DNA of 64,000 nucleotides from Streptomyces sp. B21-105 (GTDB taxonomy: Bacteria > Actinomycetota > Actinomycetes > Streptomycetales > Streptomycetaceae). The notes under the pieces were generated by a model that did no database searches, was not told where the DNA came from, and saw only the letters and a program-made list of their open reading frames with translations. The DNA lies in assembly GCF_036898465.1 (NCBI RefSeq), contig NZ_JARUMJ010000001.1, forward strand, positions 5,394,001-5,458,000. Reading direction: 5' to 3'. This document shows, one piece after another, positions 1 to 7,933 of this stretch. Each line of letters opens with the position of its first letter. Position 1 is the first letter of the stretch. Position numbers and translations under genes: made by a program.

Positions 1-289
1 CCGTGTCGTAGGTCAGCGTCGCCTCGCCGGCGTAGGCCGTCTCGCGCAGGGCCGCGTCGGTGAGCTGCCGGATGCCGGGAAGCAGGGAGTCGAGGGTGGC
101 CCGGCTCACCACGCCGCATGCCTCCGGCAGCGTCGCGTACTTGCCGGGCCGGGCGGCGGGCGCCGACATGCCTGCCTCGCCCGGGTTGGAGTTGTCGTCC
201 GAGCCGGTGTCGTCCGAGCCGCCGGTGCAGCCGGCCAGCAGCGCCGCGAGGAGCGCGACGACGCCGGGTACGTAGGCCTTCCGCTGCAC
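1..289 (-). CDS. Secreted lipoprotein, 3' end cut by window edge
   Basis: A GTG start at 289 opens an unbroken frame running off the left edge, giving the first 96 residues. The N-terminus is a lipoprotein signal: hydrophobic stretch from about residue 8, then LLAGC with the lipidated Cys at 21, then a Gly/Ser/Asp-rich linker. The next part (LPEACGVVS, LLPG, LTYDT) resembles actinobacterial DUF3558-type lipoproteins, which is inference because the C-terminus is missing. An AGGAG ribosome site sits about 7 bases before the GTG. It is divergent from rtcB across 224 bases in which I see no clear operator. Function unknown; export and membrane anchoring are the firm parts. Confidence 0.75.
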   Translation of the reverse strand, partial: MQRKAYVPGVVALLAALLAGCTGGSDDTGSDDNSNPGEAGMSAPAARPGKYATLPEACGVVSRATLDSLLPGIRQLTDAALRETAYAGEATLTYDT

Positions 290-513
290 GGACGGCTCCT
301 CTCGACGGTCACTTCGGGATGTGTTCGGGATGTGTTCGGTCTTCGGGCCCGCGTCCCCGCTGGTTAATCGCTTGCCGGGCGGGGGCGGCCCCTGCAGACA
401 ATGTGTATCGCACGCACCACCGTGGATGCCGGTTGGCAGTCCGATTTCGTCGACCATGGCACCGGTTTTGCGACTTGAGACTTTTGTTGGTTGTCCCGGG
501 GGGATGAGGGCAT

Positions 514-1707
514 ATGTCGTACGTGGAAATGCCGGGCGCGAGAGTGCCCATCCGTATGTGGACCGACCCGGCGTCGGTCGAGGAGGGCGCGCTGCAGCAG
601 CTGCGCAACGTGGCCACCCTGCCCTGGATCAAGGGCCTGGCGGTCATGCCGGACGTCCACTACGGCAAGGGCGCCACGGTCGGCTCGGTCATCGCCATGC
701 GCGGGGCCGTCTGTCCGGCGGCGGTGGGGGTCGACATCGGGTGCGGGATGTCGGCGGTCAAGACGTCGTTGACGGCGAACGATCTGCCGGGGGACCTGTC
801 CCGGCTGCGCTCGAGGATCGAGCAGGCCGTTCCGGTGGGGCGGGGGATGCACGACGACCCCGTGGATCCGGGACGGTTCCACGGCCTGGCCACCGGCGGC
901 TGGGACGACTTCTGGGGCCGTTTCGACGACGTCGCGGAGACGGTGAGGTTCCGCCGCGAACGCGCGGGCAGGCAGATGGGGACGCTGGGAGCGGGAAATC
1001 ATCACTGTGAGTTCTCGCTCGACACCGAGGGTTCCGTGTGGCTCACGCTGCATTCCGGTTCCCGGAACATCGGCAAGGAACTGGCGGAACACCACATCGG
1101 TGTTGCCCAGAAACTCCCGCACAACCAGGGTTTGGTCGACCGCGACCTCGCGGTGTTCGTCTCGGACACTCCGCAGATGGCTGCCTACCGGCACGACCTC
1201 TACTGGGCGCAGCAGTACGCGAAGTACAACCGCACGATCATGATGGCGCTCCTGAAGGACGTGGTCCGCAAGGAGTTCAAGAAGGCGAAGCCGACCTTCG
1301 AGAGGGAGGTCAGCTGTCATCACAACTACGTGGCGGAGGAACGCTACGAAGGGGTGGACCTCCTGGTCACCCGGAAGGGTGCGATCCGGGCGGGCTCCGG
1401 CGACCTCGGAATCATCCCCGGTTCCATGGGTACCGCCACCTACATCGTGAAGGGCCTGGGCAACGAGAAGGCCTTCAACTCGGCGTCGCACGGCGCGGGT
1501 CGCCGCATGAGCCGGACGGCGGCCAGGCGCCGCTTCTCGACGAAGGACCTGGAGATGCAGACACGGGGCGTGGAGTGCCGCAAGGACTCCGGAGTGGTGG
1601 ACGAGATCCCTGGCGCCTACAAGAACATCGACCAGGTGATGGACCAGCAGCGTGATCTGGTCCAGGTCGTGGCGAAGCTGAAGCAGTTCATCTGCGTGAA
1701 GGGCTGA
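514..1707 (+). CDS. rtcB: RtcB family RNA-splicing ligase
   Basis: A 397-residue protein of the RtcB family, which joins 2',3'-cyclic phosphate (or 3'-phosphate) and 5'-OH RNA ends using GTP and Mn2+. Visible family signatures are PDVHYGKGATVG (46-57), GVDIGCGM with metal ligands D74 and C77, GNHH (161-164), the LHSGSRNIGKEL block with H180, HHNYV (269-273), GSMGTATY (303-310) and SHGAGRRMSR with the guanylylated His at 326. All expected active-site residues appear present. The ATG follows a purine-rich GGGGGGATGAGGG stretch. It is single and ends at a strong hairpin. Its physiological substrate here cannot be read from the context; RNA repair or tRNA maturation are the usual proposals. Confidence 0.95.
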   Translation: MSYVEMPGARVPIRMWTDPASVEEGALQQLRNVATLPWIKGLAVMPDVHYGKGATVGSVIAMRGAVCPAAVGVDIGCGMSAVKTSLTANDLPGDLSRLRSRIEQAVPVGRGMHDDPVDPGRFHGLATGGWDDFWGRFDDVAETVRFRRERAGRQMGTLGAGNHHCEFSLDTEGSVWLTLHSGSRNIGKELAEHHIGVAQKLPHNQGLVDRDLAVFVSDTPQMAAYRHDLYWAQQYAKYNRTIMMALLKDVVRKEFKKAKPTFEREVSCHHNYVAEERYEGVDLLVTRKGAIRAGSGDLGIIPGSMGTATYIVKGLGNEKAFNSASHGAGRRMSRTAARRRFSTKDLEMQTRGVECRKDSGVVDEIPGAYKNIDQVMDQQRDLVQVVAKLKQFICVKG

Positions 1708-1713
1708 CGTGTG

Positions 1714-1748
1714 GAGGGGCCCGAGCTGTGGTGCCGCTCGGCCCCCTC
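1714..1748 (+). terminator. Rho-independent-type hairpin after rtcB
   Basis: Two 13-base arms (1714-1726 and 1736-1748) pair with one mismatch around a 9-base loop, starting 7 bases after the rtcB stop codon. There is no U-run, as is usual in Streptomyces terminators. Confidence 0.7.
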
Positions 1749-2089
1749 AGTTCACTGATCGCCTGTCGGCAGCGGGATTTTTCCGGTCCGGTGTCGCCAG
1801 AGGCGCAAGGCGCAGCTCTGGACAGTTCTGTTCAGTGCCTCGGCGGCCGAGTCGGCGTCTCCGCTTGCAAGAAGCCGAACATGTACGCGTACTCCGGGAC
1901 CGTCAGGTCCATGAAACGTCGGGCGCTAGGCTCGCAGTCAGCCATGAGGAAGTCTGCCTTCCTTGCTGGTCAGGCCCTCGCCTGGGATGCCGCCCGGGCG
2001 AGGGTCGTCGTGTGTGACGTGTCTGGCGCGAGCCCAGGTCGCCAGTTCGCCCGCCGATCGGGTGATCGGCGACATTCACTCGTGTGGGT
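1749..2089. other. Intergenic stretch holding one gene fragment
   Basis: About 340 bases between rtcB and the convergent phosphatase-acetyltransferase gene. Apart from the short minus-strand fragment at 1832-1945 I see no supported gene, tRNA or repeat. The open frames on the plus strand here have no ribosome site or recognisable protein character. Confidence 0.5.
1832..1945 (-). pseudogene. Fragment resembling the start of a LAGLIDADG-like protein
   Basis: A 37-codon minus-strand frame starts with ATG at 1945 and reads through MDLTVPEYAYMFGFLQ before running out of similarity and stopping. From memory, the motif PEYAYMFGFLQ followed by (T/A)DGHL occurs near the N-terminus of actinobacterial proteins related to LAGLIDADG homing endonucleases. 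Here the acidic DGHL part is replaced by ETPTRPPRH and a stop, so at best this is a truncated remnant. No ribosome site is obvious. The family link is recollection, not a computed match. Confidence 0.35.
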
Positions 2090-3346
2090 TCAGGGGAGGC
2101 GTTTTTCCAGGAGGGTTACTGCGTAGGGGCTGCCTGTGCCGCCGTCCTTTGCTCGCTGTTCGCCTACGACGGTGTAGCCCGCCGACTCGTAGTAGGTGCG
2201 CAGGCGGGGGTTGGAGGAGAGGCAGTCGAGGCGGGCGTAGGGGCGGCCGGCGGCGGTGACGCGGGACTCGGCGTGGGCCAGCAGCCTGCGGCCGGCGCCG
2301 GGCGGGGCGGTGTGCGGGGCCGTCATCAGGCGGTGGATGTAGCCCGCCTCGGGCGGACGGGGGCCCCAGGCCGCCGGGTCGTCCCACCAGAGTTCGTAGC
2401 CGCCGGTGAGGGCGGCGCCGGTGTGCGCCAGCCAGACCTCGCCCTCGCGCATGCGGTCGAGGAAGTGGGCCTCGGTCTTCTCGCCCGGCAGCCATTGCCG
2501 GATGCCGCGGGCCAGTTGCCACAGGGCGGCCGTGTCGCGCAGGCGGACCAGCGCAGCGGCGTCGGCGGGGGCGGCCCGGCGGTAGACCGGCTCCGGCCAG
2601 GTGGTGGGGAGCGGTTCGAGGAGGCCGGAGCGCAGCGCGGTGGACAGTTCGGCCGCGTTCAGGCCCAGGGCGTGCGTCACGTACGCCTCGACCGAGCCGT
2701 GGCGCTCGCGCAGGGCCGCCAGGAACAGGCGCATCGCCGCCTCGGGGGCGCGGCCGAAGGCCGGCCAGGACGGGGAGCGGCCGTCGTTGCGGGCCCGCCA
2801 GTCGTCCAGCAGGGCCCGGGTCGCCAGTTCGGTCAGGCTGAAGTCCTCGATGATCGTCTCGTCCGGGACGCCGAGGAGGGCGAGGACCAGGGCGGCGAGC
2901 TGGCCGGTGCGGTCCTTGCCGGAGGCGCAGTGGAAGACCAGGCCTTCCTCCGACTCGGCCACCAGGCGCAGTGCCGCCGCGATCTCCTTGACGCCGTCCT
3001 CGGCGACCTCCATGTAGCGGGCGCTGAGGTAGGGGCCGGGGTCGAGGTCCGGGGTCAGTGCCGCCTGGTTGTAGGGGCGGTGCTCGATGCTGAGGTTCTG
3101 GTAGGCGAAGGAGTCGTGCCGGGGGACGCGGCCCCGTGCCTCGATCTCGAAGGGATGCCGCAGGTCGATCACGGTGCCGATGCCGAGGGCGAGGAAGCGG
3201 TCCCAGTCGGGGCTGCCGGCCGTGAGTTTGCCGAGGGAGTCGGATCGGAACAAGCGTCCCGGGCGGACCCGATGGCCGGTTCCGGTGCGATATCCGCCCA
3301 GGTCACGGAAGTTGTGCAGCGTCTTGAACGGTATGTGTCGGTCCAC
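2090..3346 (-). CDS. Tyrosine-protein phosphatase fused to a GNAT acetyltransferase
   Basis: A 418-residue two-domain protein. Residues 1-240 are a tyrosine phosphatase of the Y_phosphatase3 type: NFRDLGGYR (12-20), LFRSDSL (32-38), VIDLRHPFE (59-67), and the catalytic P-loop HCASGKDRTG at 139-148 with nucleophile C140 and R146. Residues about 255-418 form a GNAT domain (YRRAAPADAAALVRL near its start, an acetyl-CoA loop around PPGAGRRLLAHAE, and a C-terminal NPRLRTYYESAGY block). The GTG start at 3346 fits the N-terminal motif. The two activities are normally separate proteins. Substrates are unknown, and the fusion is a direct reading of one unbroken frame. Convergent with rtcB. Confidence 0.85.
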   Translation of the reverse strand: MDRHIPFKTLHNFRDLGGYRTGTGHRVRPGRLFRSDSLGKLTAGSPDWDRFLALGIGTVIDLRHPFEIEARGRVPRHDSFAYQNLSIEHRPYNQAALTPDLDPGPYLSARYMEVAEDGVKEIAAALRLVAESEEGLVFHCASGKDRTGQLAALVLALLGVPDETIIEDFSLTELATRALLDDWRARNDGRSPSWPAFGRAPEAAMRLFLAALRERHGSVEAYVTHALGLNAAELSTALRSGLLEPLPTTWPEPVYRRAAPADAAALVRLRDTAALWQLARGIRQWLPGEKTEAHFLDRMREGEVWLAHTGAALTGGYELWWDDPAAWGPRPPEAGYIHRLMTAPHTAPPGAGRRLLAHAESRVTAAGRPYARLDCLSSNPRLRTYYESAGYTVVGEQRAKDGGTGSPYAVTLLEKRLP

Positions 3347-3388
3347 GGACCAGACCTTATGTCGGTGGCAGGTGCCGGCGCGGCGGGC

Positions 3389-4165
3389 TCACAGCTCGCG
3401 GTGGACCTTGGTGTTGGACGCCTGGGCACGGGGGCGCAGGACGAGGAGGTCGACGTTGACGTGGCTGGGGCGGGTCACCGCCCAGGCGATCGTCTCGGCG
3501 ACGTCGGAGGCGGTGAGGGGTTCGGCTACGCCCTCGTAGACCTTGGCGGCCCGGTCCTGGTCGCCGCCGAAGCGGGTGAGGGCGAACTCGTCGGTCTTCA
3601 CCATGCCGGGGGCGATCTCGATGACCCGGACGGGCTGCCCGACGATCTCCAGGCGGAGGGTCTCGGCGAGGACGTGCGCGCCGTGCTTGGCGGCGACATA
3701 GCCCGCGCCGCCCTCGTACGTGCCGAGCCCGGCGGTGGAGGACACCACGACCACGGTTCCGTCGCCGCTCGCCACGAGCTGGGGGAGGAGGGCCTGGGTG
3801 ACGTTCAGGGTGCCGAGGACGTTCGTCTCGTACATGGTGCGCCAGTCGGCGGGGTCGCCGGTGGCGACGGGGTCGGCGCCGAGTGCGCCGCCGGCGTTGT
3901 TGACGAGCACGCCGATCGTGCGGAAGGCGGTGGCGAACTCGTCGACGGCGGCGCGGTCGGTGACGTCCAGTTGGTAGGCCGTCGCGGAGCCGCCCGAGCG
4001 GGTGATCTCCTCGGCGAGCGCCTCGATGCGGTCCTTGCGTCGGGCGGTCAGGACGATGCGGTAGCCGGCCGCGGCGAGTTCCCGGGCGGTCGCGGCGCCG
4101 ATTCCGCCGCTCGCACCGGTGACGACGGCGATGCGGGACGCGGTGGACGGTGCGGCGGGGGCCAT
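3389..4165 (-). CDS. SDR family NAD(P)-dependent oxidoreductase
   Basis: A 258-residue classical short-chain dehydrogenase/reductase. It has the cofactor-binding TGASGGIG (16-23), NNAG (89-92), the Ser at 142/143 and the Y156-x-x-x-K160 catalytic pair in GYVAAKHG, followed by APGMVKTDEF. The best start is the ATG at 4165, preceded by GAGGAG 6 bases upstream; the open frame extends further 5' but that part is Pro-rich and looks non-coding. Such YdfG-like enzymes reduce hydroxy acids or small carbonyls, but the substrate cannot be told from sequence. It lies 42 bases downstream of the phosphatase-GNAT start on the same strand, and may be transcribed into it. Confidence 0.88.
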   Translation of the reverse strand: MAPAAPSTASRIAVVTGASGGIGAATARELAAAGYRIVLTARRKDRIEALAEEITRSGGSATAYQLDVTDRAAVDEFATAFRTIGVLVNNAGGALGADPVATGDPADWRTMYETNVLGTLNVTQALLPQLVASGDGTVVVVSSTAGLGTYEGGAGYVAAKHGAHVLAETLRLEIVGQPVRVIEIAPGMVKTDEFALTRFGGDQDRAAKVYEGVAEPLTASDVAETIAWAVTRPSHVNVDLLVLRPRAQASNTKVHREL

Positions 4166-4398
4166 GGACTGCTCCTCGGACGGGGGCGGGACGGGGTCGG
4201 CTGGGCTACGGCCAGGATAGGCGGGCGGTGTGTGCGGTCGGTCGGGGGTCTGGGCCGGGGCCGTGCCGGTGACGTCACCTGGTCGGGACGTCACCTGGCG
4301 GGGCGTCTGGTGGGTGCGTCGTACGATCTGCGGACGGCAGACGACGAGGGCGCCGGCGACCCGGCTGGTCGGCCGGGTGGAGGGCGGGTGTAGGGCGG

Positions 4399-5472
4399 GT
4401 GCGGCAGGAGACGGGCATACGGCCGTCCGGAGCGGGTGCGGATGGGATGGCGGGCGGGGTGGCGGGTGGCCCGGCCGACGGGACGGCGGGCGCTTTCGCG
4501 GGGCGGCGCCTGCCGCGGCACTGGCCGCTGTTGCTGCTGGGCGCGGCGGTGGTGCCGGGTGTGCTGCTGGTGGTCGTGGGGCGGTCGCTGGACGAGCCGG
4601 CGGTGCAGGCGTGGCGGACGGTGTGTCTGGCCGTGACCGTGCAGGCGCTGCCGTTCCTGCTGTTGGGGACGGCGTTGTCGGGGGCGATCAACGCGTTCGT
4701 GCCGGCGAGGGTCTTCCAGCGGATGCTGCCGAAGCGGCCCGCGCTGGCGGTGCCGGTGGCGGGGGCGGCGGGAGTGGTGCTGCCGGGGTGTGAGTGCGCG
4801 TCGGTGCCGGTGGCGAACAGTCTGATCGGGCGCGGGGTGACGCCGGCCGCGGCGTTCGCGTTCCTGCTGTCGGCGCCGGCGGTGAACCCGGTGGTGCTGA
4901 CGGCGACGGCGGTGGCGTTCCCGGGCCGTCCGGAGATGGTGCTGGCGAGGCTGGTGACCTCGCTGGTGACGGCCGCCGCGATGGGCTGGCTGTGGCTCTG
5001 GCTCGGGCGGGAGGAGTGGCTGCGGCCGAGGTCGCGGACCGTCGGGCAGGCGGGGCATGTGCCGGGGCACAGCCGTTTCCGGGAGTTCCGGCAGGGTTTC
5101 CAGCATGATTTCCTGCACGCCGGGGGTTTCCTGGTGGTGGGGGCGATGGCGGCGGCGACGTTCAACGTGGCGGTGCCGCGTTCGGTGCTGGACACGTTCG
5201 CGGGTTCGCCGTGGCTGTCGGTGCTGTTCCTCGCGGCGCTGGCGATCGTGCTGGCGGTGTGCAGTGAGGCCGACGCGTTCGTGGCGGCGTCGCTCAGCGG
5301 GTTCTCGCCGGTGGCGCGGCTGACGTTCATGGTGGTGGGGCCGATGGTCGATCTGAAGCTGATCGCGTTGCAGGCGGGGACGTTCGGGCGGGCCTTCGCG
5401 GTGCGGTTCTCGGCGGCCACGGCGGTGGTCGCCGTGGTGTGCAGCGCGGTGATCGGAGGTGTGCTGCTGTGA
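4399..5472 (+). CDS. DUF318/ArsP_1-type permease
   Basis: A 357-residue polytopic membrane protein of the permease family (DUF318) to which ArsP and YraQ/YcgR-like proteins belong. After a 40-residue Gly/Ala-rich cytoplasmic tail come roughly eight hydrophobic segments. Diagnostic motifs are LPGCECASVPVANSL (128-142, two Cys) and, in the second half, AVCSEADAFVAASLSGF followed by MVVGPMVDLKL. The GTG at 4399 is the furthest start; an in-frame ATG at 4447 is an alternative. Its stop overlaps the start of the TIGR03943 gene, its usual partner, so the two likely form one membrane complex. The substrate is probably a metal or metalloid, but this is unproven. Confidence 0.85.
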   Translation: MRQETGIRPSGAGADGMAGGVAGGPADGTAGAFAGRRLPRHWPLLLLGAAVVPGVLLVVVGRSLDEPAVQAWRTVCLAVTVQALPFLLLGTALSGAINAFVPARVFQRMLPKRPALAVPVAGAAGVVLPGCECASVPVANSLIGRGVTPAAAFAFLLSAPAVNPVVLTATAVAFPGRPEMVLARLVTSLVTAAAMGWLWLWLGREEWLRPRSRTVGQAGHVPGHSRFREFRQGFQHDFLHAGGFLVVGAMAAATFNVAVPRSVLDTFAGSPWLSVLFLAALAIVLAVCSEADAFVAASLSGFSPVARLTFMVVGPMVDLKLIALQAGTFGRAFAVRFSAATAVVAVVCSAVIGGVLL

Positions 5473-6287
5473 GGCGGTTCGCGCAAGCGGCGTTGCTGGT
5501 GCTCAGCGGCCTGGGGCTGCTGCACGCCGCGCTCTTCACCGACCTGTACCTCAACCTGGTGAAGCCGGGCATGCGGCCGCTGCTGATCGCGTCGGGAGTG
5601 GTGCTGGTGGCGCTGGGCGTCCTGGCGGCGGCGGAGGCATGGGGCCTGCGGCGGCCTGGCGACGGGCGGGACGGGGGCGAGCGGGACGGGGGCGAGCGGG
5701 ACGGGGGCGAGCGGGACGAGGGTGAGCGGGACGAGGGTGAGGGCGCGCACGGACACGGGCACGGGCACGATCACTCCCGGGTGCCGCGGGTGGCGTGGCT
5801 GCTGTTCCTGCCGGTGCTGAGCCTGCTGTTCTACGCCCCGCCGGCGCTCGGTTCGTACACCGCCTCACGTGAGCCGGCCAAGGCGGTGGCGGTGGAGGAG
5901 GACGGGTTCGATCCGCTGCCGTCGACCTCGCCGCTGCCGATCACGCTGACCGACTTCACCCAGCGGGTGCAGCAGGACCGGTCCGGGGCCGTAGGGAAGC
6001 GGACGGTGGTGATGACGGGGTTCGTCACGCCGGCCCCGGGCGGGAACGGCTGGTATCTGACCCGGATCGTCGTCAACTGCTGTGCGGCGGACGCGTCGTC
6101 GGTGAAAGTGCTGGTCCACGGGGTCGCCGCGCCGAAGGCGGACACCTGGGTGAACGTCACCGGGACCTGGCATCCGGGCGGGACGCTGGGCACGGCGTCG
6201 GCGTCGGTCGCGCTGGACGCGCTGAGCGTGACCCAGGCGCCGAAGCCGTCCAACGCGTACATGGACGCACTGCCGCTGACGTCTTGA
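5469..6287 (+). CDS. TIGR03943 family membrane protein, permease partner
   Basis: A 272-residue protein starting at GTG 5469, overlapping the permease stop by 4 bases (GTGA), with GGAGGT 8 bases upstream. Two N-terminal membrane helices (about 5-25 and 36-57) are followed by a low-complexity cytoplasmic loop of five GERDG-type repeats (66-90) and a His-rich run HGHGHGHDH (94-102). A third helix (108-126) leads to a C-terminal DUF1980-like domain (IVVNCCAADA, GTWHPGG). The family is typically encoded next to DUF318 permeases. The His run suggests divalent metal binding in this copy. The transported ion is unknown. Confidence 0.82.
   Translation: MRRFAQAALLVLSGLGLLHAALFTDLYLNLVKPGMRPLLIASGVVLVALGVLAAAEAWGLRRPGDGRDGGERDGGERDGGERDEGERDEGEGAHGHGHGHDHSRVPRVAWLLFLPVLSLLFYAPPALGSYTASREPAKAVAVEEDGFDPLPSTSPLPITLTDFTQRVQQDRSGAVGKRTVVMTGFVTPAPGGNGWYLTRIVVNCCAADASSVKVLVHGVAAPKADTWVNVTGTWHPGGTLGTASASVALDALSVTQAPKPSNAYMDALPLTS
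5666..5740 (+). repeat. Five 15-bp in-frame tandem repeats
   Basis: Unit gcgggacgggggcga (copies 1-3 identical) and gcgggacgagggtga (copies 4-5 identical), contiguous with no gaps. Each unit adds five residues (GERDG/GERDE) to the TIGR03943 protein just before its His-rich run. Copy number is expected to vary between strains by slippage. Confidence 0.95.
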
Positions 6288-6328
6288 GACCGCAGGCCGG
6301 GCCCGAGGTCCGGGAGGGGCGCGCGGGC

Positions 6329-7150
6329 CTACGGTGTGCGGGCGGCGTGGGCGTAGGCGGCCGGGGGGAGGCCGACGGTGCTGGTGAAGTCGCGGGCAAG
6401 GTGGGCCTGGTCGGCGTAGCCGAGGTCGGCGGCGAGGCCGGCCCAGTCGAGGCCCTGCCGGGTGCCGGCGAGTTCCAGGGCCTCGTGGAGGCGGTACCGG
6501 AGGATGGCCCACTTCGGGCTGACGCCGACGTAGGCGGCGAAGAGCCGTTGCAGCGCCCGTACGGAGAGTCCCTCGGCGCGGGCGAGGTCGGCGACGCGGC
6601 GCACCGCACGGTCGGCGCGGATCTGCTCGACGAGGCGCATGGCCTGGTCGGCGCGCGGGTCGGGCTCGGGGTCGAGGGAGAGCAGGAAGGCGTCGAGGGC
6701 GGCGACCCGGCCGAGGTCGTCGGCGGGGCCGGTCACGGTGCGGGGGGTGTCGCCGCCGGCCCGGGGGAAGACGTCCCGGGCGGGCAGGACGCGGCCGGTC
6801 CAGTGCGCGACGGGTTCCGCGGGGGCGTACGGGCGGAAGCCGCCGGGCCGGAACTTCACCCCGCAGACCCGTCCCCGGCCGGTGAGCTTCCTGGTGTAGA
6901 GGCCGCGGGCGACGCCGGTCAGCTCACCGTAGGGCGGGCCGTCGGCCTCCTCCCACTGGAAGGTGAGGTTGACGGACGGGTGCGGGACGATGTGGGAGGC
7001 GTACGGCTCGGGCAGGTCCCAGTCGATCAGCCAGTACGTCTCGACGTGACGGCGCAGCGGCTCGGCGGGCAGTTGGCGGCGGAACCGCACGCGGGCCAGC
7101 AGCCCGGCCGGGTCGACGATCCCGCGGGTGTCGCGGCGGAGGGCGGCCAT
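6329..7150 (-). CDS. AraC family transcriptional regulator
   Basis: A 273-residue regulator. The N-terminal about 160 residues are a ligand-sensing region of the DUF6597 type (LRRHVETYWLIDWDLPEP, VCGVKFRPGGFRPY). The C-terminal about 100 residues are a tandem helix-turn-helix AraC domain (RVADLARAEGLSVRALQRLF, then GYADQAHLARDFTSTVGLPP). It is divergent from the TIGR03086 gene with only 61 bases between start codons, so that gene is the likely target along with its own promoter. A TACGAT hexamer ends 7 bases before the ATG, so the message may be leaderless. The inducer is unknown. Confidence 0.9.
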   Translation of the reverse strand: MAALRRDTRGIVDPAGLLARVRFRRQLPAEPLRRHVETYWLIDWDLPEPYASHIVPHPSVNLTFQWEEADGPPYGELTGVARGLYTRKLTGRGRVCGVKFRPGGFRPYAPAEPVAHWTGRVLPARDVFPRAGGDTPRTVTGPADDLGRVAALDAFLLSLDPEPDPRADQAMRLVEQIRADRAVRRVADLARAEGLSVRALQRLFAAYVGVSPKWAILRYRLHEALELAGTRQGLDWAGLAADLGYADQAHLARDFTSTVGLPPAAYAHAARTP

Positions 7151-7156
7151 GCCCGG

Positions 7157-7205
7157 ATCGTACGTCGCGTTTCTTCAAGACGGGCGGCGCCGGTGTCCTT
7201 ACGGT
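7157..7205. promoter_or_regulatory. Divergent leaderless promoters, araC-type / TIGR03086
   Basis: On the minus strand TACGAT occupies 7162-7157, placing transcription start at the A of the ATG at 7150. On the plus strand TACGGT occupies 7200-7205, placing transcription start at the A of the ATG at 7212. No good -35 boxes are visible, which fits activation by an AraC protein. Confidence 0.5.
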
Positions 7206-7211
7206 CGAGGT

Positions 7212-7838
7212 ATGGACATCGACGGCAGCGGCAACGGTATCGGCACCGACGGTCACCGTGGGAGCGCGTACGGCATCGGTGAGCTGCTCGACAGGGCGCG
7301 CGAGCGGGCGGAGCCGGTGCTGCGGGGCATCCCGGACGCGGCGTTGGCCGATCCCACGCCTTGCGCGGAGTACGACGTGAAGGCCCTGGTCAACCATCTG
7401 TTCCAGGTGGTCGTCCAGTTTCAGCGGCTGGCGGCCAAGGAGGCGTCGGAGTTCGGGGAGGCTCCCGACCGGGTGGGTGCGGGGCCCGACTGGTGCGGGC
7501 GGCTGGTGGCGGAGACGGATCTGCTGGTGGCGGCCTGGTCCGAGCCGGGCGCCGAGGAGGGCACGACGGGCGCGATGGACATGCCCGCGCGGCTGGTCGG
7601 CTCGATGGCGCTGCTGGATCTGACGGTGCACGTGTGGGATCTGGCGCGGGCCACCGGCCAGGAGTTCCCGGAGGCCGACGAGGCGGTGGTGGCGGAGCTG
7701 GCGGGGGCGGTCGCCGTGCTGGAGCCGACGGCCCGGCGGATGGGGGTGTTCGGCGAGGCGGTGGCGGCGGCCGAGGACGCGTCGCCGTTCGAACGGCTGC
7801 TCGCACGCACCGGCCGTGATCCGCACTGGAAGGGGTGA
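7212..7838 (+). CDS. TIGR03086 family metal-binding protein
   Basis: A 208-residue protein of the TIGR03086 group within the DinB/maleylpyruvate isomerase-N superfamily, four-helix bundles that bind a metal through conserved His. Visible signatures are TPCAEYDVKALVNHLF early on, WCGRLVAETDLL, and the later DLTVHVWDLARATGQ with its His. The ATG at 7212 is chosen over an upstream extension because the leader before it is non-coding and a -10-like hexamer ends 7 bases upstream. Probably controlled by the adjacent AraC regulator. A thiol-dependent transferase or isomerase role is only suggested by the superfamily. Confidence 0.82.
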   Translation: MDIDGSGNGIGTDGHRGSAYGIGELLDRARERAEPVLRGIPDAALADPTPCAEYDVKALVNHLFQVVVQFQRLAAKEASEFGEAPDRVGAGPDWCGRLVAETDLLVAAWSEPGAEEGTTGAMDMPARLVGSMALLDLTVHVWDLARATGQEFPEADEAVVAELAGAVAVLEPTARRMGVFGEAVAAAEDASPFERLLARTGRDPHWKG

Positions 7839-7895
7839 GCCAAGAGGGTGGGCCGGCCGCGGGGAATAGCCGTGGGCGGGCCGCCGTTCTCCGGG

Positions 7896-7913
7896 TATAG
7901 TTGAAGCGTCAAC
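7896..7913 (+). promoter_or_regulatory. Promoter -10 with overlapping inverted repeat
   Basis: TATAGT (7896-7901) is a good -10 hexamer. It overlaps a perfect inverted repeat, GTTGA-agcg-TCAAC (7900-7913), centred near the expected transcription start of the flavin monooxygenase operon. That position suits a repressor of the MarR or TetR type. Confidence 0.5.
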
Positions 7914-7933
7914 AACCTGGAGGGTGAGCGACC

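Noticed and set aside
364..1491. A 375-codon minus-strand frame over rtcB
   Set aside because: It is the mirror of the strongly conserved rtcB frame and has an Arg/His/Pro composition without any motif.
1728..2126. A plus-strand frame after rtcB
   Set aside because: Lacks a ribosome site and recognisable sequence, and lies over the rtcB terminator hairpin.
2084..4393. A 769-codon open frame on the plus strand
   Set aside because: It is antisense to the phosphatase-GNAT and SDR genes, which have clear family motifs. High GC content keeps such shadow frames open.
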